This document shows positions 20,917 through 33,320 of a stretch of DNA of 64,000 bases, piece by piece. The notes below the pieces were generated by a model, which saw only the letters and a program-made list of their open reading frames with translations, did no database searches and was not told where the DNA came from. Position numbers and translations under genes: made by a program. The stretch is taken from positions 1-64,000 of the forward strand of contig JAKSYS010000088.1 in the NCBI GenBank assembly GCA_022925895.1, read 5' to 3'. This DNA comes from Fragilaria crotonensis. Taxonomy: Eukaryota > Bacillariophyta > Fragilariophyceae > Fragilariales > Fragilariaceae. Within the stretch, counting starts at the first letter, position 1. Every line of letters begins with the position of its first letter.

Positions 20917-23900
20917 TTATTCCACAGTCAGTGCACACTCCTGTTTCGCCACGTTTACGATCATACCCATCGACTTCTCGCGGAGCAGCCGACGTGATTC
21001 CTTCTGACGATATATATACCACGTCGAGGAAATAACGTTGACAGCCTTCTTGATGCTGTTCTTGAGTTTGATGGTGTCCATGCGCTCGCGCACATCGGAC
21101 CCAGACACCGGCGAAGCCGTAGTGGCAATTCGCATGATGGAATGTGTCCGATCCATGCGATACCCAAGATAACCAAACGAGACCCGAGGGAAAATTGTTG
21201 GACTCTTCGACCCATTTCGTGGAACATTACTGTCATGGCGACGAACCTCTGCATCGATGCAATGCGAGATTCGTATAACTCCATACTGAGGTTCTGAGAT
21301 TCACAAAGTGAAAAAGAGGAGTGCCCTCCGGGGCGGTCTCTCAAGGCCGCACCAAAGTATGATTCAGTGCTGGCTTCTGGATCGAGATTCTTGGCGGTGA
21401 ATTTGCGGTCAACTACTTGGAGAAACTTCAGCATCTTTGAAAAAAACCGGTTAGAACACTCATTCAGGTCGAGTACCGAAAATTGATTCATCACAACTCG
21501 CGTTTCTACTTACCTGCGATTTCGGCAGAGTCGCGCACATGGCGAATTCCTTGAAGTCTGATGCAGATTCACTTTTGTGAGTTCATTGTCAAAAGGTGAC
21601 ACAGTACGTCGTCATTCAGGATCCACTCACCAATATAACCGCTTCCATCTGTGTCAATATTCTTGAAAAGGGCGTGAATGTCGCCATCCGTGAGACTGGA
21701 GTCATACATTTTGTAGGCTGAAGTAAATTCATCGATGTCCAATGTCCCACTGCCATCAACATCGATCGCGTCGAAGATAGTTTTGAGACGTTTGTTTTCA
21801 CTTTTCTCTTGAATCATGGACTCCACTACCTTCTCATAGTGAGACTTCGAACCCGACTGACGCAAACCACTCTTGTTCGTCTGAAGCTGCCTTTGGGCAT
21901 CATGAGCCCATCCCATGTAAACGCCCAACAAATAATGAGCTGATGTGCTGGGTTCATCTTCAGCATCCGATTCATGGGGATCCGCCGACAGGACTTTGGA
22001 TGAATTGATCGCTTTGAAGTTTTCATCAAGAAGAAGGCGCTCGCAGAGGAACTTGGGACGGTGAGTTTCAAGGAATATGTCGTTCTTGGTCAAAGCCATA
22101 GCAGATGGGTTATGACCGATTGTCACGCTCTCGCATGTTCCTCCAATGCTCTGAATACTACTCGCCTGATTGATCGAGAGACATACAGTTGCCTCTGCAG
22201 AAGTCAAGGACATCAGTCGACCGTCAGGCCGACCACATACCAGTAAACTACCTCGCACGACACGATGCGTGTGGCGGTGAACTAGGTGATCAGCCGGGTT
22301 GCCACTTAGGACATTCAGGCCAGCCACTGAGTACGAACAGGCAAATATCTTGCTAAGGAAAGCATCCGCTGCTTGTGACACCCAGGGAATGTCGCCGATC
22401 ACCACAGTCCTACCGACCATGCGATGTCGAAGGTTCCGTCCCTGCACTAGACGAAGAATTGTGATATTGATTTGCGGAAGGAAAAAGTAAAGAAGGGAAT
22501 CAAGAAAACGGGCTGCAAGAATATTGATCACGGGTCAGGAGAGTCCTCCTACAAAGCATGTGGTCGACCAGCGTTCTGTTACTTACTGGCGTAGAATACA
22601 CTCCCTGAGTTCAGCCCACAGGCGATAGAAAGTCCCGTGATGAGAGGATACCCGGCTGTCACTGTGGCCACAATGTAGACGAAGGTCATAATGAGCGCCC
22701 GCGCATTCTCGAGGATGTGATCGCTCCACTGCCTTCCAGCTTCACGCAGTAGCGTCTCAGGATGAGCGAATTCGACAAGGAGCTGCTCTCCGTTCTTTCC
22801 GCATCCAGTGATGGACTCAAGAGCCCTAATATTATCTCGATTGCAACGTTCAAGAATCTTGATATCAGTCTCGGTGATGACTGAACCGGTAATGCGGCGG
22901 CACTCTGAGTCGCTGAGGATCGACAGAGCTGTCTGCTGAAAAAGTTGTGTAAGCAGCTGATGTGTTGCTGCCACGCTGATGGAGCATGGTTCGGCAGGTC
23001 GAACGCCCACTTGGGTTGTAAAGATTCGGCTTGAAAGCATGTCACCCGTCATACCGCGAAGTTGTTTGCCAATCTGAGTATCCCACTCACTGGTCACGAC
23101 AAATATGTTTTGTGTCTTCGCTCTGAAGAACGACGGTGTCTTAGTAGTAGTAAACGCAACATCAACGCGTGCACGCACAACACTTACTGTAACAAGTTGG
23201 AGCAGGCGAGTGGCGCGAATGTGCCCCCACTATGGCTCACGATCAAGATTATAGCATCGCTGAGGTCATTCATGTCTTGGCTCAAGGGGTATCCAGTGCA
23301 AGGGATGGTGAGCTCCTGCCCAAAGACGCCCAAGAGTTTGTTGCTACTGACTACCTTGACGAAAAGCTTTGGAAACGCTTTCTGAAGATCCGTTGCGAAC
23401 TGCTCAGCAAGCCACAGCGACACTTCACAGCCTGTCAAAAGAATGTCGGCACTTCCAGCGTGGATCGCTACCTTCTCGTCGACCCTAGCTTGTAAGCGAC
23501 TGCGCAAGCATCGAGAGAAGTTCCAAGCTGTAAGACAATTAAGGCTTGACGTGCTCCAACTATCTTGAATGCCGTTGCAAATCTTTGGGATGTCACGAAT
23601 ATCCTTCAGGATGTTATCGTCGGAATCAGGTGGTAGAGGATGCACGAACTGGTTGCCCTCCAAGAGGATGAATCTACTTGCGATACTCTGATCCATGTAG
23701 TTGCTTTGCTGATGAAAAACTAGCCTGACTTTTCCGTAACACGCCGGGAACTGTTCCAAATGTCTATTTGGATATGAGATGATATCCTTGCCAGAACCAC
23801 CACTCCAGTCAATCAGGCAAATCTCACCGCCCAAGTCGTCCAGGTCAATTCGAACACTTTCATGCTTATATTTTCCCTTGCCTTCAATTGTAGACCAGAG

Positions 23901-25295
23901 GTATTCTGCGTCGCCACCAGGAGTTTTGACGCTCAACCCTGCTTTCACAGCAGCTTGTTCGCTACCGTAGCATATAACACCCTTACGTGGGTAGAGTGCC
24001 ACGCTCATCGTTTGCCCGCGAGCGGCAATGCATATCTGTCTGCTAGCGTCAAGAGAACTTGTAAACATCAGACCGAATGATCCCCTGGCGTTCTCAAGGA
24101 AATACTTCGTCGTCTGGAAGAGATCGTTGTCAAAGAAGGCATTGATAGTAGCAGCCACAAACTGTGAAGTAGTCATCGTTCCATTCTCCTCGTCGAAGTT
24201 ATCAACGAAAACACTGGACTGTGGGTTGCTTTTGATGTGCGATTGAAGGAATGGGGTGGTGTGTGCAGCAAGTTCGGCACGAAGGGAGACACTGTTACTG
24301 ATGTCGAGAATCGAAACCGACTTGGTTTTGCAAAAGGCAAGAAGGGACCTGTCGAATACCTGGCCAACGAGATGATATTCCTGCCGAGATGGGAGTGGGC
24401 GGGCTAGTTCTATTGTGCTTGTTTTAAGACCAAGCAGAAAAGAGAAGCGCGCGCTCAGACCGAACGATCCCGCAGTTCTGATGAGATCTACCAACCCCGC
24501 AATCGCGGCGCTGTCAACAGTTGCTGGCATCGGGAAACCTGTAGCCTGTTCAAGCCAGAGCTGAACAGTGTGAAGGTCGTGGAACTTGGAACCGACGCGA
24601 AAGAAATCAAGATCACCATTGTGCGTGATGAAGTTTTCAACCATAATACTCGTTGACGTGGGAGTGAAGGACTTGAGGGCATGCGATCGGTAAACTTGCC
24701 AAGCACTCGGGGGCGACCATTGATGAGGGTGGCAACCGTCGAGAGTAGCCTTCGAGGACGTTGCAAATCGAGTGTGTCCAAAGAAGCCACGAATACCAGA
24801 CTTGAATTTCCCTCCAGTAAAAGCATCCTTGTATACCTTTGCAACAACCCCTTCAGAAAGGTCAGTGCGCTTGCCATTCACAACTCGACTGCGAATGCCT
24901 ACGAGTTCGCCCCCATTGGGCTTACCCGCCCAAGTCACTACACCTCCTGTTTGAGCTCCACGCATCATGGTGATTTCCACAAGCTTCTGAAGAATCTGAA
25001 GGGATGACTTTCCATAGTCGGGTTCCGAAAACCACATGGGGTTGATTAGAATGAGACCGAAGTTTCCACAAAGCAAAGTTGTGACGCCAACCGAACCGAA
25101 TTGGAGGAGATCAGTGGCGACGGCTTCGATGGCAGTGACAATAGCGGCATTAGTAGCCTCCTTGTCAAGAAGGCGGATGTTCATGAAAAGGAGTGCAATA
25201 ACGACACTGAAAATCCAACCGCTGTGGCGCACGACTGCAGAGGCATCAACATCGGCATCGGCCAGTGCAGGGAGTTCGATCGCTCGTCCAACCAT
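20917..25295 (-). CDS. Membrane protein fusing class II glutamine amidotransferase, SIS domain and EF-hands
   Basis: Five exons fit clean GT-AG splices: 23188-25295, 22587-23122, 21631-22512, 21514-21557 and 20917-21434 (introns 65, 74, 73, 79 nt), giving about 1362 residues. A hydrophobic segment near residue 20 (WIFSVVIALLFM) precedes a GATase II domain: putative nucleophile Cys in LLCGNFGLIL (residue 76), GFFGHTRFATSSKA and ITHNGDLDFF. A SIS-like phosphosugar-binding region follows (DAIILIVSHSGGTFAPLA, NIFVVTSEWD). A hydrophobic span ends exon 2 (ALIMTFVYIVATVTAGYPLI). Two EF-hands (DVDGSGTLDIDEF and, across an intron, DTDGSGYIDFKEF) suggest calcium control. The domain pair is that of GFAT (glucosamine-6-phosphate synthase), but activity is unproven. 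The last exon slips frame near 21228-21234. Further upstream exons are possible. Confidence 0.82.
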
Positions 25296-26409
25296 TACTC
25301 GCACGATGAACGTAAGATAACTTTCATCGGCATTCACGACGCCGTGGTGAAGATTGAAGCAAAAAGAGGTGAGAAGATGCACGAGTTCATGGCAAGCCCC
25401 GAGTATGATGTATTACACCACGGTCTTCGTGGGAGAGCTCGTGCCAGTGAGCCCTTCCTTTCCTTGGTTTTTGAAGCAGACCCAAACCATAGTGACGACG
25501 CTTTCAATGCTCCAAGGCACGCAACTTTCCCGGCAGATGACGAGATGACTGATGAACAGAGGAACTGTGAACAACGATAGATGAAGAATCTGAGGTTGTG
25601 TCAATGTTGTGGAGTAATCAAAATGGAAGCATCCGCATAAAAGTGAGTTACCCGTTCGATTTTTTCATATCTCGCTTTGGACAAAAGATGTACTAGATTT
25701 TGTTCCATTCTTCCCAGTACATCGGACTACTTGAAACAATTATTGCCACATAACATCCTCGGGACAGTCCAATGTCCATTTGACCGACGAAAATACATCG
25801 GCGCCAGACTGCCACGTAGGTCGAGTGATATTTGCTTAAATACTAGAAAACATTAGGCCTAAGAGAAAAGTAATTATTACACGTGACTTCAGACGTTCTT
25901 CATGACAGGCACCCTGAGCGAAAAGGTTCTGGAAGGACAGCGTGTACAGTTCCATATTTGCGTTTACTTTAGAAAACTACCGTCTATACGCCTAAGAGAA
26001 AAATACTTATTGCATTTGATATTTCTGCCGTGACTTGAGTCACGAGCTTTTGGGCCTGAAGCCTGAACCGTCTCCAATGGTTCGATATGTTACAAGTATC
26101 AGGTACCTGGTACCAGGCATACTCGTAGACAATTCCCTGTGAGCATTGATTTGTGGCTGTATGGTTTCATGGAAAGCACTTATTCATAAATGTTATCCTC
26201 TTCAAGCGCATCTGGAGTACTCGTACTACAGTATTGTTTTGTGTGTCATGAAAAGCATTGAAATGTTATCCTCGTAATGCGTAATAGTTTAATAGAGTGG
26301 ATCGGGACATTCAAACAGTAGGATCATTCTGTAATTGATTGGCTGAGGATCGTTTATAGCTTTATAGCCTCTTGTCTCGTGTCTCGTGACGTGGCAAACT
26401 ACCAGGTAC

Positions 26410-26670
26410 CTCACACACGAACACACCAACAGACACCAACTTACCGACAAAAGAATAAAGGTTTCTGACAGCCACGTAGATCGTGCCTATTAGCTCACAC
26501 ACGAACACACCAACAGACACTAACTTACCGACAAAAGAATAAAGGCTCCTGACTGCCACATAGATTGTGCCTCATCTTTAATTCTTTATTAAGGGATCCT
26601 TCAAGATTACCGACAAAACAATACTCCGAATAGAGGTTACTGACTACTGACTGCCACTTACTAGATCGTG
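26410..26670. repeat. 84-bp tandem repeat, two full units and a decayed third
   Basis: Units begin CTCACACACGAACACACC at 26410 and 26494 and share ACTTACCGACAAAAGAATAA. A third, diverged unit follows near 26605-26670 (ATTACCGACAAAACAATAC). Confidence 0.75.
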
Positions 26671-26778
26671 TATGAAAACATATATGGTATATGCACTCGT
26701 CGAAGCATCGACGGCGAATCCGCTTAAGCAAGAACAGGTATTCTATGTTACCATCCGTATGGGCTCATATCTCTTTAG

Positions 26779-27973
26779 GTGGTGTCCAAACAAAAAAATT
26801 TGGATCCAAGTTTCCAAGTTTCCAAGTGCTCAAACTAATTGACTTGTGATTCAACTTCAATCTTTGGTAGAGTGTGATCATCGTTTGTTACCTGGTAACT
26901 TGGACATCCAGCAAGTTAACAAAACTTTTTAGCCAAGTTTGCAAATCCAAGTTTCTTAACCTGTTCAACTCATTCTGTCTTGGCCACATGTTTTGTTCTG
27001 GACCTCGAACATGTTTCATATGTGTTGCTGTACTTGCTGTATCTTGCTGCATGCTGATTTCTGTGCAACACTAGATGTTGTTGTCACCGTCACACTCTTC
27101 TTCTTGCACTGATGATTGATGCGACAAGTTCCTGATGCAACAATGATGAATGAGGCCTGCCACTCCACTTGGCAAAGCTGAAATGTGCTCCCCAGCAGGA
27201 TGGAATCTTTTATGCAGCCCCTCTTGCCAGCTTCCCCAAGCAAGCCGCTGTTTCGTCCAAGGAGTTTGTAGGTTGCCTTGACCTTATTCGCCATGCCTTT
27301 TCCAGCTGCAGTTCGAATGGTGTTGTTGAAGAGGTCTCTGAAGGGAGTGCAAACAAGCAAGAAGGAGCTGCAATGACAGAAAGTGCTCTAGCTCGTGAGG
27401 CCTACTACATTGCTTATTTGCTATGGTCATGACGTCGAGATCATGTCATGACGAATTGTCTCGTATTGTTTGGATCAACAATACTCTGAAGCACTTCTGC
27501 GATGTCGGACTCCGTCAAAAAATAGTAGGCCTACATTAACTACATGACCGCACAAAGTGAAGAAACATGGATTCCGTTACCTCGTCGTGCATTGTTGATA
27601 CCAACAAGACGGCCATCAATGGATAGGTCTATGACCTAACTGCAAATTAGGAATATGAAAGTTGTAGTTGCACGTAAGGGCCAGGATCTTATCAACAGAA
27701 ATCAAAATCCAATCAATAGCAATTAATCATATGATATCACTCGTAGTAGTTCTCCATTGTCGTGTCGGTTTTAAAAGAAGATGGTGATAAACATTCCCGG
27801 AGTACTATCCGATCGTCGCAATGTTGCAGTCATGCAGCAAAAAGATCTCGGCGTCTTACTGGCGAGAGTGCCAGTAGAGCCTACTTACACAGTACCTTGT
27901 ACTCAAAATTGACTTTCAAGGGGAAACTTGGGAGTTCCAAACTTCGATGTGCAATCTTTTGTATGGACACCAC
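26779..27973. mobile_element. Candidate TIR DNA element, decayed
   Basis: The left end reads GTGGTGTCCAAACAAAA and the right end, on the other strand, GTGGTGTCCATACAAAA. Flanks TCTTTAG and TCTGAAG might be a diverged target duplication. A second right-end-like copy lies near 28045-28062. Internal frames (such as 27169-27432 on +) are not recognisable. Confidence 0.45.
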
Positions 27974-28154
27974 TCTGAAGCAACAATAATCGAACCCAAA
28001 ATTAATTGGTTATGCGCCCTTGGAAACTTCGATCAAGATATTTTTGTATGGACACGGCCTTAGAAGAAAAACAATAATCAACAGAAAGGAAACAGCCTTG
28101 GATGTCATTAAGCTGTGATAGTAGCCAAACACTGCCTCATGCAGAATCTTGATT

Positions 28155-28389
28155 TATGTTTTGTTGGAGAGACCTCTTTTTCTGGAAGCTTATTGACATT
28201 GATAAGTTAAAGATATGTGTTATATAATAAATGTGGTTCTGAATTGTGATCAAACAGGTACTCCAACGTCGTCGGTGTTTTATGTTTTGTCAGTGGGACC
28301 TCTTTTCCAGAAACTTATCAACAACAAAAAGTTACTATAGATATATGTTATACAATAAATGTGGTTTTGAATGGAACAGGTACTCCAAA
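28155..28389. repeat. Direct duplication, ~126-bp period
   Basis: Two diverged copies start TATGTTTTGT at 28155 and 28281. Both share GACCTCTTTT, ATAATAAATGTGGTT and end ACAGGTACTCCAA. No coding potential. Confidence 0.7.
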
Positions 28390-29468
28390 GTCAGTGCGTA
28401 GAAAAGATATTGGTACTAATTTGAATTCCTGTGTGCACAAAACATCCCACAACCCACAATAGAAATTTTTGGGACCATGGACCCTCAACTGCACACAAGC
28501 TGTTGTAATATGGCTGCAGTTCACCCTTGATTTTACTTCTGTTAGTGTAGGGATTGTAGTCAGCAGATTTGACAATGAGAGTGAAGCTCACTCCCCACCA
28601 CCAGAAAGGAAATCTAGTGCAAAGCAACATAGGTTTATTCTACGCTAAGAATGAGGACCCAACGGAACAACACAGTCATTCTTCAGAACAGCACTTACAA
28701 GCTAGTTACTGTCGTGAAAGACTTTCTTAATCTACTAACGTGTACTACTAGACATTCTCACGTACTGCTGCTTGCTTGTCCTCGCCCTGAAGGTCTTGTC
28801 GTCATTGTTAAGTTAAGGTTTGCTGTACCAAACCCATACTGATGATGGTCAACCAGTGCGGCGGTAACTTGTGCCAATGAAATGACACAGATATTACCTC
28901 CCCTTTTCACGTTAATGTTGCAACAAAGCTATTGCACTCGAATCCATCATCAGCTGGTGTATCGTTGTTGACTCTATTCCAAAGACCTGTAGTGCCATTC
29001 CACATATTGCTGTACATGTTTCCAAACACATTTGCTAGCCAATCTTTCCTCAATGCCACCTCCTGGCTAGGGAGGAAGGTTTGGATCTAACTAGTATCCA
29101 AGAATTCCACATCAAATTTGAATTAAAATTTTTCCAGCCAGCATTCCTATTTCCGACACGCAAGATTGTTGAACCGACGCGCGAGATTGGCCCAAAATTG
29201 GCAATTCTGTGTGTCGGACTCGAAATCTTGTGCGCCCGCGGTCGACACGTAGCCAGTTTTGTTATTTTTGGAGAAACGATTGAATGCTGTGTCGCGTTTG
29301 TGTCGACGCTAAGGGTTGGCCTTTGGTTCGATCGGCAAAGCCTCAAAAGACCTGTCCCATTAACTCAGAATTTGAAGTTGAATCACGAATGATTTGGTCA
29401 TGTCACCCATCTGAGCCGGTCAAACTTTCTTAAAATATTAACACTTCCTAGTACCGAATACTGGACAC

Positions 29469-29665
29469 CAGGGATGCGCACATTAGTATTGTTATTGTAT
29501 GGGTGGTTTCGCATACGGACAATAAATATATTGCAATATACGTTACCACCAATACAATATACTATTGCAATATAGCTTGCCACCAATACAATAGCTATAT
29601 TGATATTGTTGAACTAGTAGAAGCCAATAAATATATTTGTTGAACTAGCCAATACAATATATTGT
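29469..29665. repeat. Fragment of the CAGGGATGCGCA MITE with AATACAATATATTG words
   Basis: Starts CAGGGATGCGCACA, the same terminus as the element at 53031, and continues into repeated CAATACAATATA-type words. The opposite terminus is missing, so this copy appears truncated. Confidence 0.6.
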
Positions 29666-30349
29666 CCTACTTACCTCGGGATTTCTTCCCCACTCAATCG
29701 GATTTAACGCATCAGACCGTGTGAAGAAACTTGGATCACATTTGGTTGGGAGTTGGGAGCCAGATAATAGCTAGAGTATGTATCGTACATGCCCCCCTAC
29801 CGAGCCGGTGAAGCTTTCCAAAAATATCGACTTGGTGAATTTAAGGGCATTCTCTGACTTCCTGGTACTCAGTACTAGACTACTCTCTAGCTAGTAGGAG
29901 TATTGTGTTATTGTGTTAAGCATATATAAAATACATCCGGATATACAGCTCAGCTTGGTAATAAAGTGTGACTCTAGATCTACCTACTACTGCCTCGAAA
30001 GAGGGGACACAGGCTTCCTACCGACTACTCGACACTCGACACTGCGTGAGACTCTGTCCGTAACGGTACCGGAACCGTAGTCCGCGGGTGCTGTCGTACC
30101 AGTACTGTACCCCAGTAGTCACGTAGTCACTGGCTCACTGGCTCCACGTATCTTGCGCGAGATTCCATTGTCTGTCTCAAGCGCACCATTCCTGAATGGT
30201 TCCCGAGACACTTCGACCTTCGTTTCCCTTCGTCGTACGACTAGAATAGGCCTCCACATCAGCACATGTGTTTCGAACAAAGCTGTTCCTCAATGATCAT
30301 TCACCACTGTGTGTTAGTAGTTTGTTCTTTATAAAACTCTGTAACGACG

Positions 30350-32803
30350 ATGTTCTCCAGCCGTATATCACTGTATTCAATCCGATCGGTGAGGCAACAG
30401 CATCAAAAACGTCCGTTGTTGCGACAGCAGTCATGGATGGAGTCGCAATCAATCATCCCAACCAGGACGAATAGTAGTACAAGAGTATTTCATTCGTCTG
30501 CGTTGAGGACAACAAGTTGGTTTCGAAATAATTTCCGCGACCAGATACTATCTGCGACAACCACATGGTCGTCGTCGTCATCCGCTTATGATACTCCGTT
30601 GTTGGAACCATTGTGGCTAAGCCCTAGGAAGGGAACAGGATTTGATCATTTTAATAGAAAGGAAACTAAAAGCGGAGGAGATGAAAAGGGTAGCGAAGAC
30701 AAAGGTGGTGACGGTTCGTCTGGAGGAAGTGGCGGGGATAACAATAACAAAAATGATTTCTCTTGGATGGCAGGAATGGCACTCGGAGCTGTTGTTGCTT
30801 ACATGATGATCAACGGTACGTCTGCATTGGGCGATGATGCTAGTGAATACGCCCGTGAAGTCACTTGGAGCGACCTCGTGCAACACTTGCTGGATCAAGG
30901 ACAAGTGGAAAAAATCGTGGTAGAGCACAATGTCGCCAGGGTGTTGTTGAAGCCTGGTGCTCCCGGTTTGCCACGGCGAACGCCCGGAAGAGACAGAGAC
31001 GATTCATTGACATCGTCGGACACTACGAGCAACGCAATGCGAACAACAGGCACCACGCGACTCGTCTATCGCATGGCAATCGGGAGCGTTGAATCGCTGG
31101 AACGCAAGCTTGACGATGCGCAACGTAGTTTGGGCATTCCTCCTGAACGTCACGTCCCTGTTCAGTACTCGAATCATTCCACTGTGACGAATGAAATCCT
31201 GGCTGTCATTCCCTCGCTGATTCTCATGGGGGTATTGGTTGCCATGCTGAGAGGTGCAGCAGGAGGCATGGGAGGTGCTGGTCGAGGTGGTCCTGGCGGG
31301 ATCTTTCAAGTGGGCAAGTCAACTGCCAAAAGGATTAACAAGGAGGATGTCTCAACAACCTTTAATGACGTTGCCGGATGCCAAGAAGCCAAGAAAGAAA
31401 TCATGGAGTTTGTAGATTTTCTCCAAGATCCTACTCGCTTCACCAAGTTGGGAGCCAAAATCCCCAAGGGGGCGCTCTTGTGCGGTCCACCTGGAACAGG
31501 TAAAACCCTGCTGGCTAAAGCGGTTGCCGGCGAAGCTGGCGTGCCTTTTTTCAGTGTGAGTGGTTCTGATTTCATTGAAATGTTCGTGGGTGTAGGTCCT
31601 GCAAGAGTGCGAGACTTGTTTAAGGAAGCTCGCGCCAGCGCACCTTGCATCGTTTTTATTGATGAAATTGATGCGGTCGGCCGTAAACGAGGTCGAGGTG
31701 GAATGGGTGGGAATGACGAAAGAGAAAACACCCTTAATCAGTTGTTGGTAGAAATGGACGGGTTTTCTCCATCTACGGGGGTAGTGGTTCTGGCGGGAAC
31801 AAATCGAATTGACATTCTAGACTCGGCGTTGACCCGACCTGGACGATTCGATCGAACAATCCAAGTGGACAAGCCAGATCTGCAGGGACGCAAAGAAATC
31901 TTTATGGTGCACTTGAAAGGCCTTACATTGGAAGAGGAGGCGGAACAGATTGCTGGTCGACTGGCCGGACTGACACCTGGATTTTCCGGCGCCGATATTG
32001 CAAACATCTGTAACGAGGCAGCGATTGTTGCCGCTCGGCGAGTCGCAGAATCAGTTTCGATCAAGGACTTCGAATCGGCAATTGATCGCGTGATTGGTGG
32101 CATGGAATCTAACAAGATCATGAGCGTGGAAGAGCGCACCATTGTAGCTCACCACGAAGCAGGGCACGCAGTTGCAGGTTGGTTCCTTGAGCATGCCGAT
32201 CCTCTCCTCAAAGTGACCATCATTCCTCGCTCGAAAGGAGCGCTTGGATTCGCTCAATTCTTACCGAAAGAAGTCTTTCTCCGGACTCATGCGCAAATCA
32301 TGGACAAAGTGTGCATGGCTTTGGCTGGTCGTGCCGCGGAAGAAATCTTTTTCGGTCGCGTCACGACTGGTGCCAAGTCAGATTTGCGTCAAGTGACAGA
32401 TTTAGTCTACAGCACGATTCAGATTTACGGTATGAATCCTCGCCTGGGTCAACTTGCCTTCCCCAAGGACCCAAATGCCATGTTTGACGAACGTCCGTAC
32501 TCAGATGCCACGGCCATGGCGATGGACGAGGAAGCCAAAACGGTTGTAGATGAAGCATATCAGCGAACGCTTAATCTACTAAGAGAGAAAAAAGATCAGG
32601 TGGCTCAGGTTGCAGCGATGCTGCTGGAAAAAGAGACGATTACACACGATGATATCCTTGAAGTCGTCGGTCCAAGACCGTTTAAGGGAGATAAGCAGTA
32701 TGAAGAATACATCAAGAGAAATGAAATTGTCAAGAAATCTGAGGAGGTTGTTGAAGAAGAAGCTAGTGAGGAGAGCGGTCCTCTCAATCCAGGGCTTGCA
32801 TAA
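30350..32803 (+). CDS. Mitochondrial m-AAA-type FtsH metalloprotease
   Basis: ATP-dependent membrane protease of the FtsH/AFG3-YTA10 family, degrading misfolded inner-membrane proteins and maturing others. One exon, 817 residues. The basic, Ser/Arg-rich N-terminus (SSRISLYSIRSVRQQHQKR) fits a mitochondrial presequence. An FtsH_ext-type domain (about 150-280) lies between two membrane segments (MALGAVVAYMMIN and LAVIPSLILMGVLVAML). The AAA module has Walker A GPPGTGKT (about 378), Walker [12 protein letters not shown] and the SRH. The peptidase zinc site HEAGH is near residue 602. The start is the ATG at 30350. It is paralogous to the gene at 55590-58246; together they could form the hetero-oligomeric m-AAA complex known from fungi and animals (inference). 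Confidence 0.93.
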   Translation: MFSSRISLYSIRSVRQQHQKRPLLRQQSWMESQSIIPTRTNSSTRVFHSSALRTTSWFRNNFRDQILSATTTWSSSSSAYDTPLLEPLWLSPRKGTGFDHFNRKETKSGGDEKGSEDKGGDGSSGGSGGDNNNKNDFSWMAGMALGAVVAYMMINGTSALGDDASEYAREVTWSDLVQHLLDQGQVEKIVVEHNVARVLLKPGAPGLPRRTPGRDRDDSLTSSDTTSNAMRTTGTTRLVYRMAIGSVESLERKLDDAQRSLGIPPERHVPVQYSNHSTVTNEILAVIPSLILMGVLVAMLRGAAGGMGGAGRGGPGGIFQVGKSTAKRINKEDVSTTFNDVAGCQEAKKEIMEFVDFLQDPTRFTKLGAKIPKGALLCGPPGTGKTLLAKAVAGEAGVPFFSVSGSDFIEMFVGVGPARVRDLFKEARASAPCIVFIDEIDAVGRKRGRGGMGGNDERENTLNQLLVEMDGFSPSTGVVVLAGTNRIDILDSALTRPGRFDRTIQVDKPDLQGRKEIFMVHLKGLTLEEEAEQIAGRLAGLTPGFSGADIANICNEAAIVAARRVAESVSIKDFESAIDRVIGGMESNKIMSVEERTIVAHHEAGHAVAGWFLEHADPLLKVTIIPRSKGALGFAQFLPKEVFLRTHAQIMDKVCMALAGRAAEEIFFGRVTTGAKSDLRQVTDLVYSTIQIYGMNPRLGQLAFPKDPNAMFDERPYSDATAMAMDEEAKTVVDEAYQRTLNLLREKKDQVAQVAAMLLEKETITHDDILEVVGPRPFKGDKQYEEYIKRNEIVKKSEEVVEEEASEESGPLNPGLA

Positions 32804-33320
32804 ATAGTCATATAGTCTCGCGTTCGTTGGCACACATAGGAGAGAGAATTGAAACGTGACTTGCTATCCACATTTCACGATTGGACTTTCGCGCGTAAAG
32901 CTCCGTTAATAGGTCATCATACTGATGTGGAATCAATCGGTTGGCCTCACTATTTCTCACTCGTTCTCATTTGTTAACGAGTTATCCTCGCTGGTTATGA
33001 GCTCCTGTAAGTTAGTTTGGTGAAACCAATTATAAGTACAGCCGAGCAAAATTCAAGGCTTGGGACCCAACTCTTATTCATGACGGTTCGATTGGACCTA
33101 TCGTGGGCGTGTGACCTTGTGGTAAGAACTCTCAGACTTAATTTCGCTCATACCCGATGCCATGGAAATGGATAATGTAGCGATAAAGAGTCGCGGCTTC
33201 GCAAAGTAATGCAGTGGTATGGAAATGCAGCTGTGAAAGTATGGACCAGGAATCATGACAAACAGAGTAATATCTTTATAAATTGTGAACTATGTAGCAT
33301 GTACTCCAGATCAATGTATT
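32804..33320. other. Convergent 3' spacer
   Basis: A 517-bp gap between the FtsH stop and the Nudix gene stop. No gene, RNA or repeat seen. Confidence 0.5.

Larger units (their letters stand above)
25296..30349. other. Gene-poor repeat-rich intergenic region
   Basis: About 5 kb without a supportable host gene. It holds tandem repeats at 26.4-26.7 and 28.15-28.4 kb, a TIR-bounded segment at 26.8-28.0 kb and a MITE fragment at 29.5 kb, listed separately. Remaining parts (25.6-26.4, 28.4-29.4, 29.7-30.3 kb) are AT-rich with only short frames. The last 300 bp should contain the FtsH promoter. Confidence 0.6.

Noticed and set aside
25101-25580. 159-codon plus-strand frame
   Set aside because: It is antisense to the first exon of the GATase fusion gene and resembles no family.
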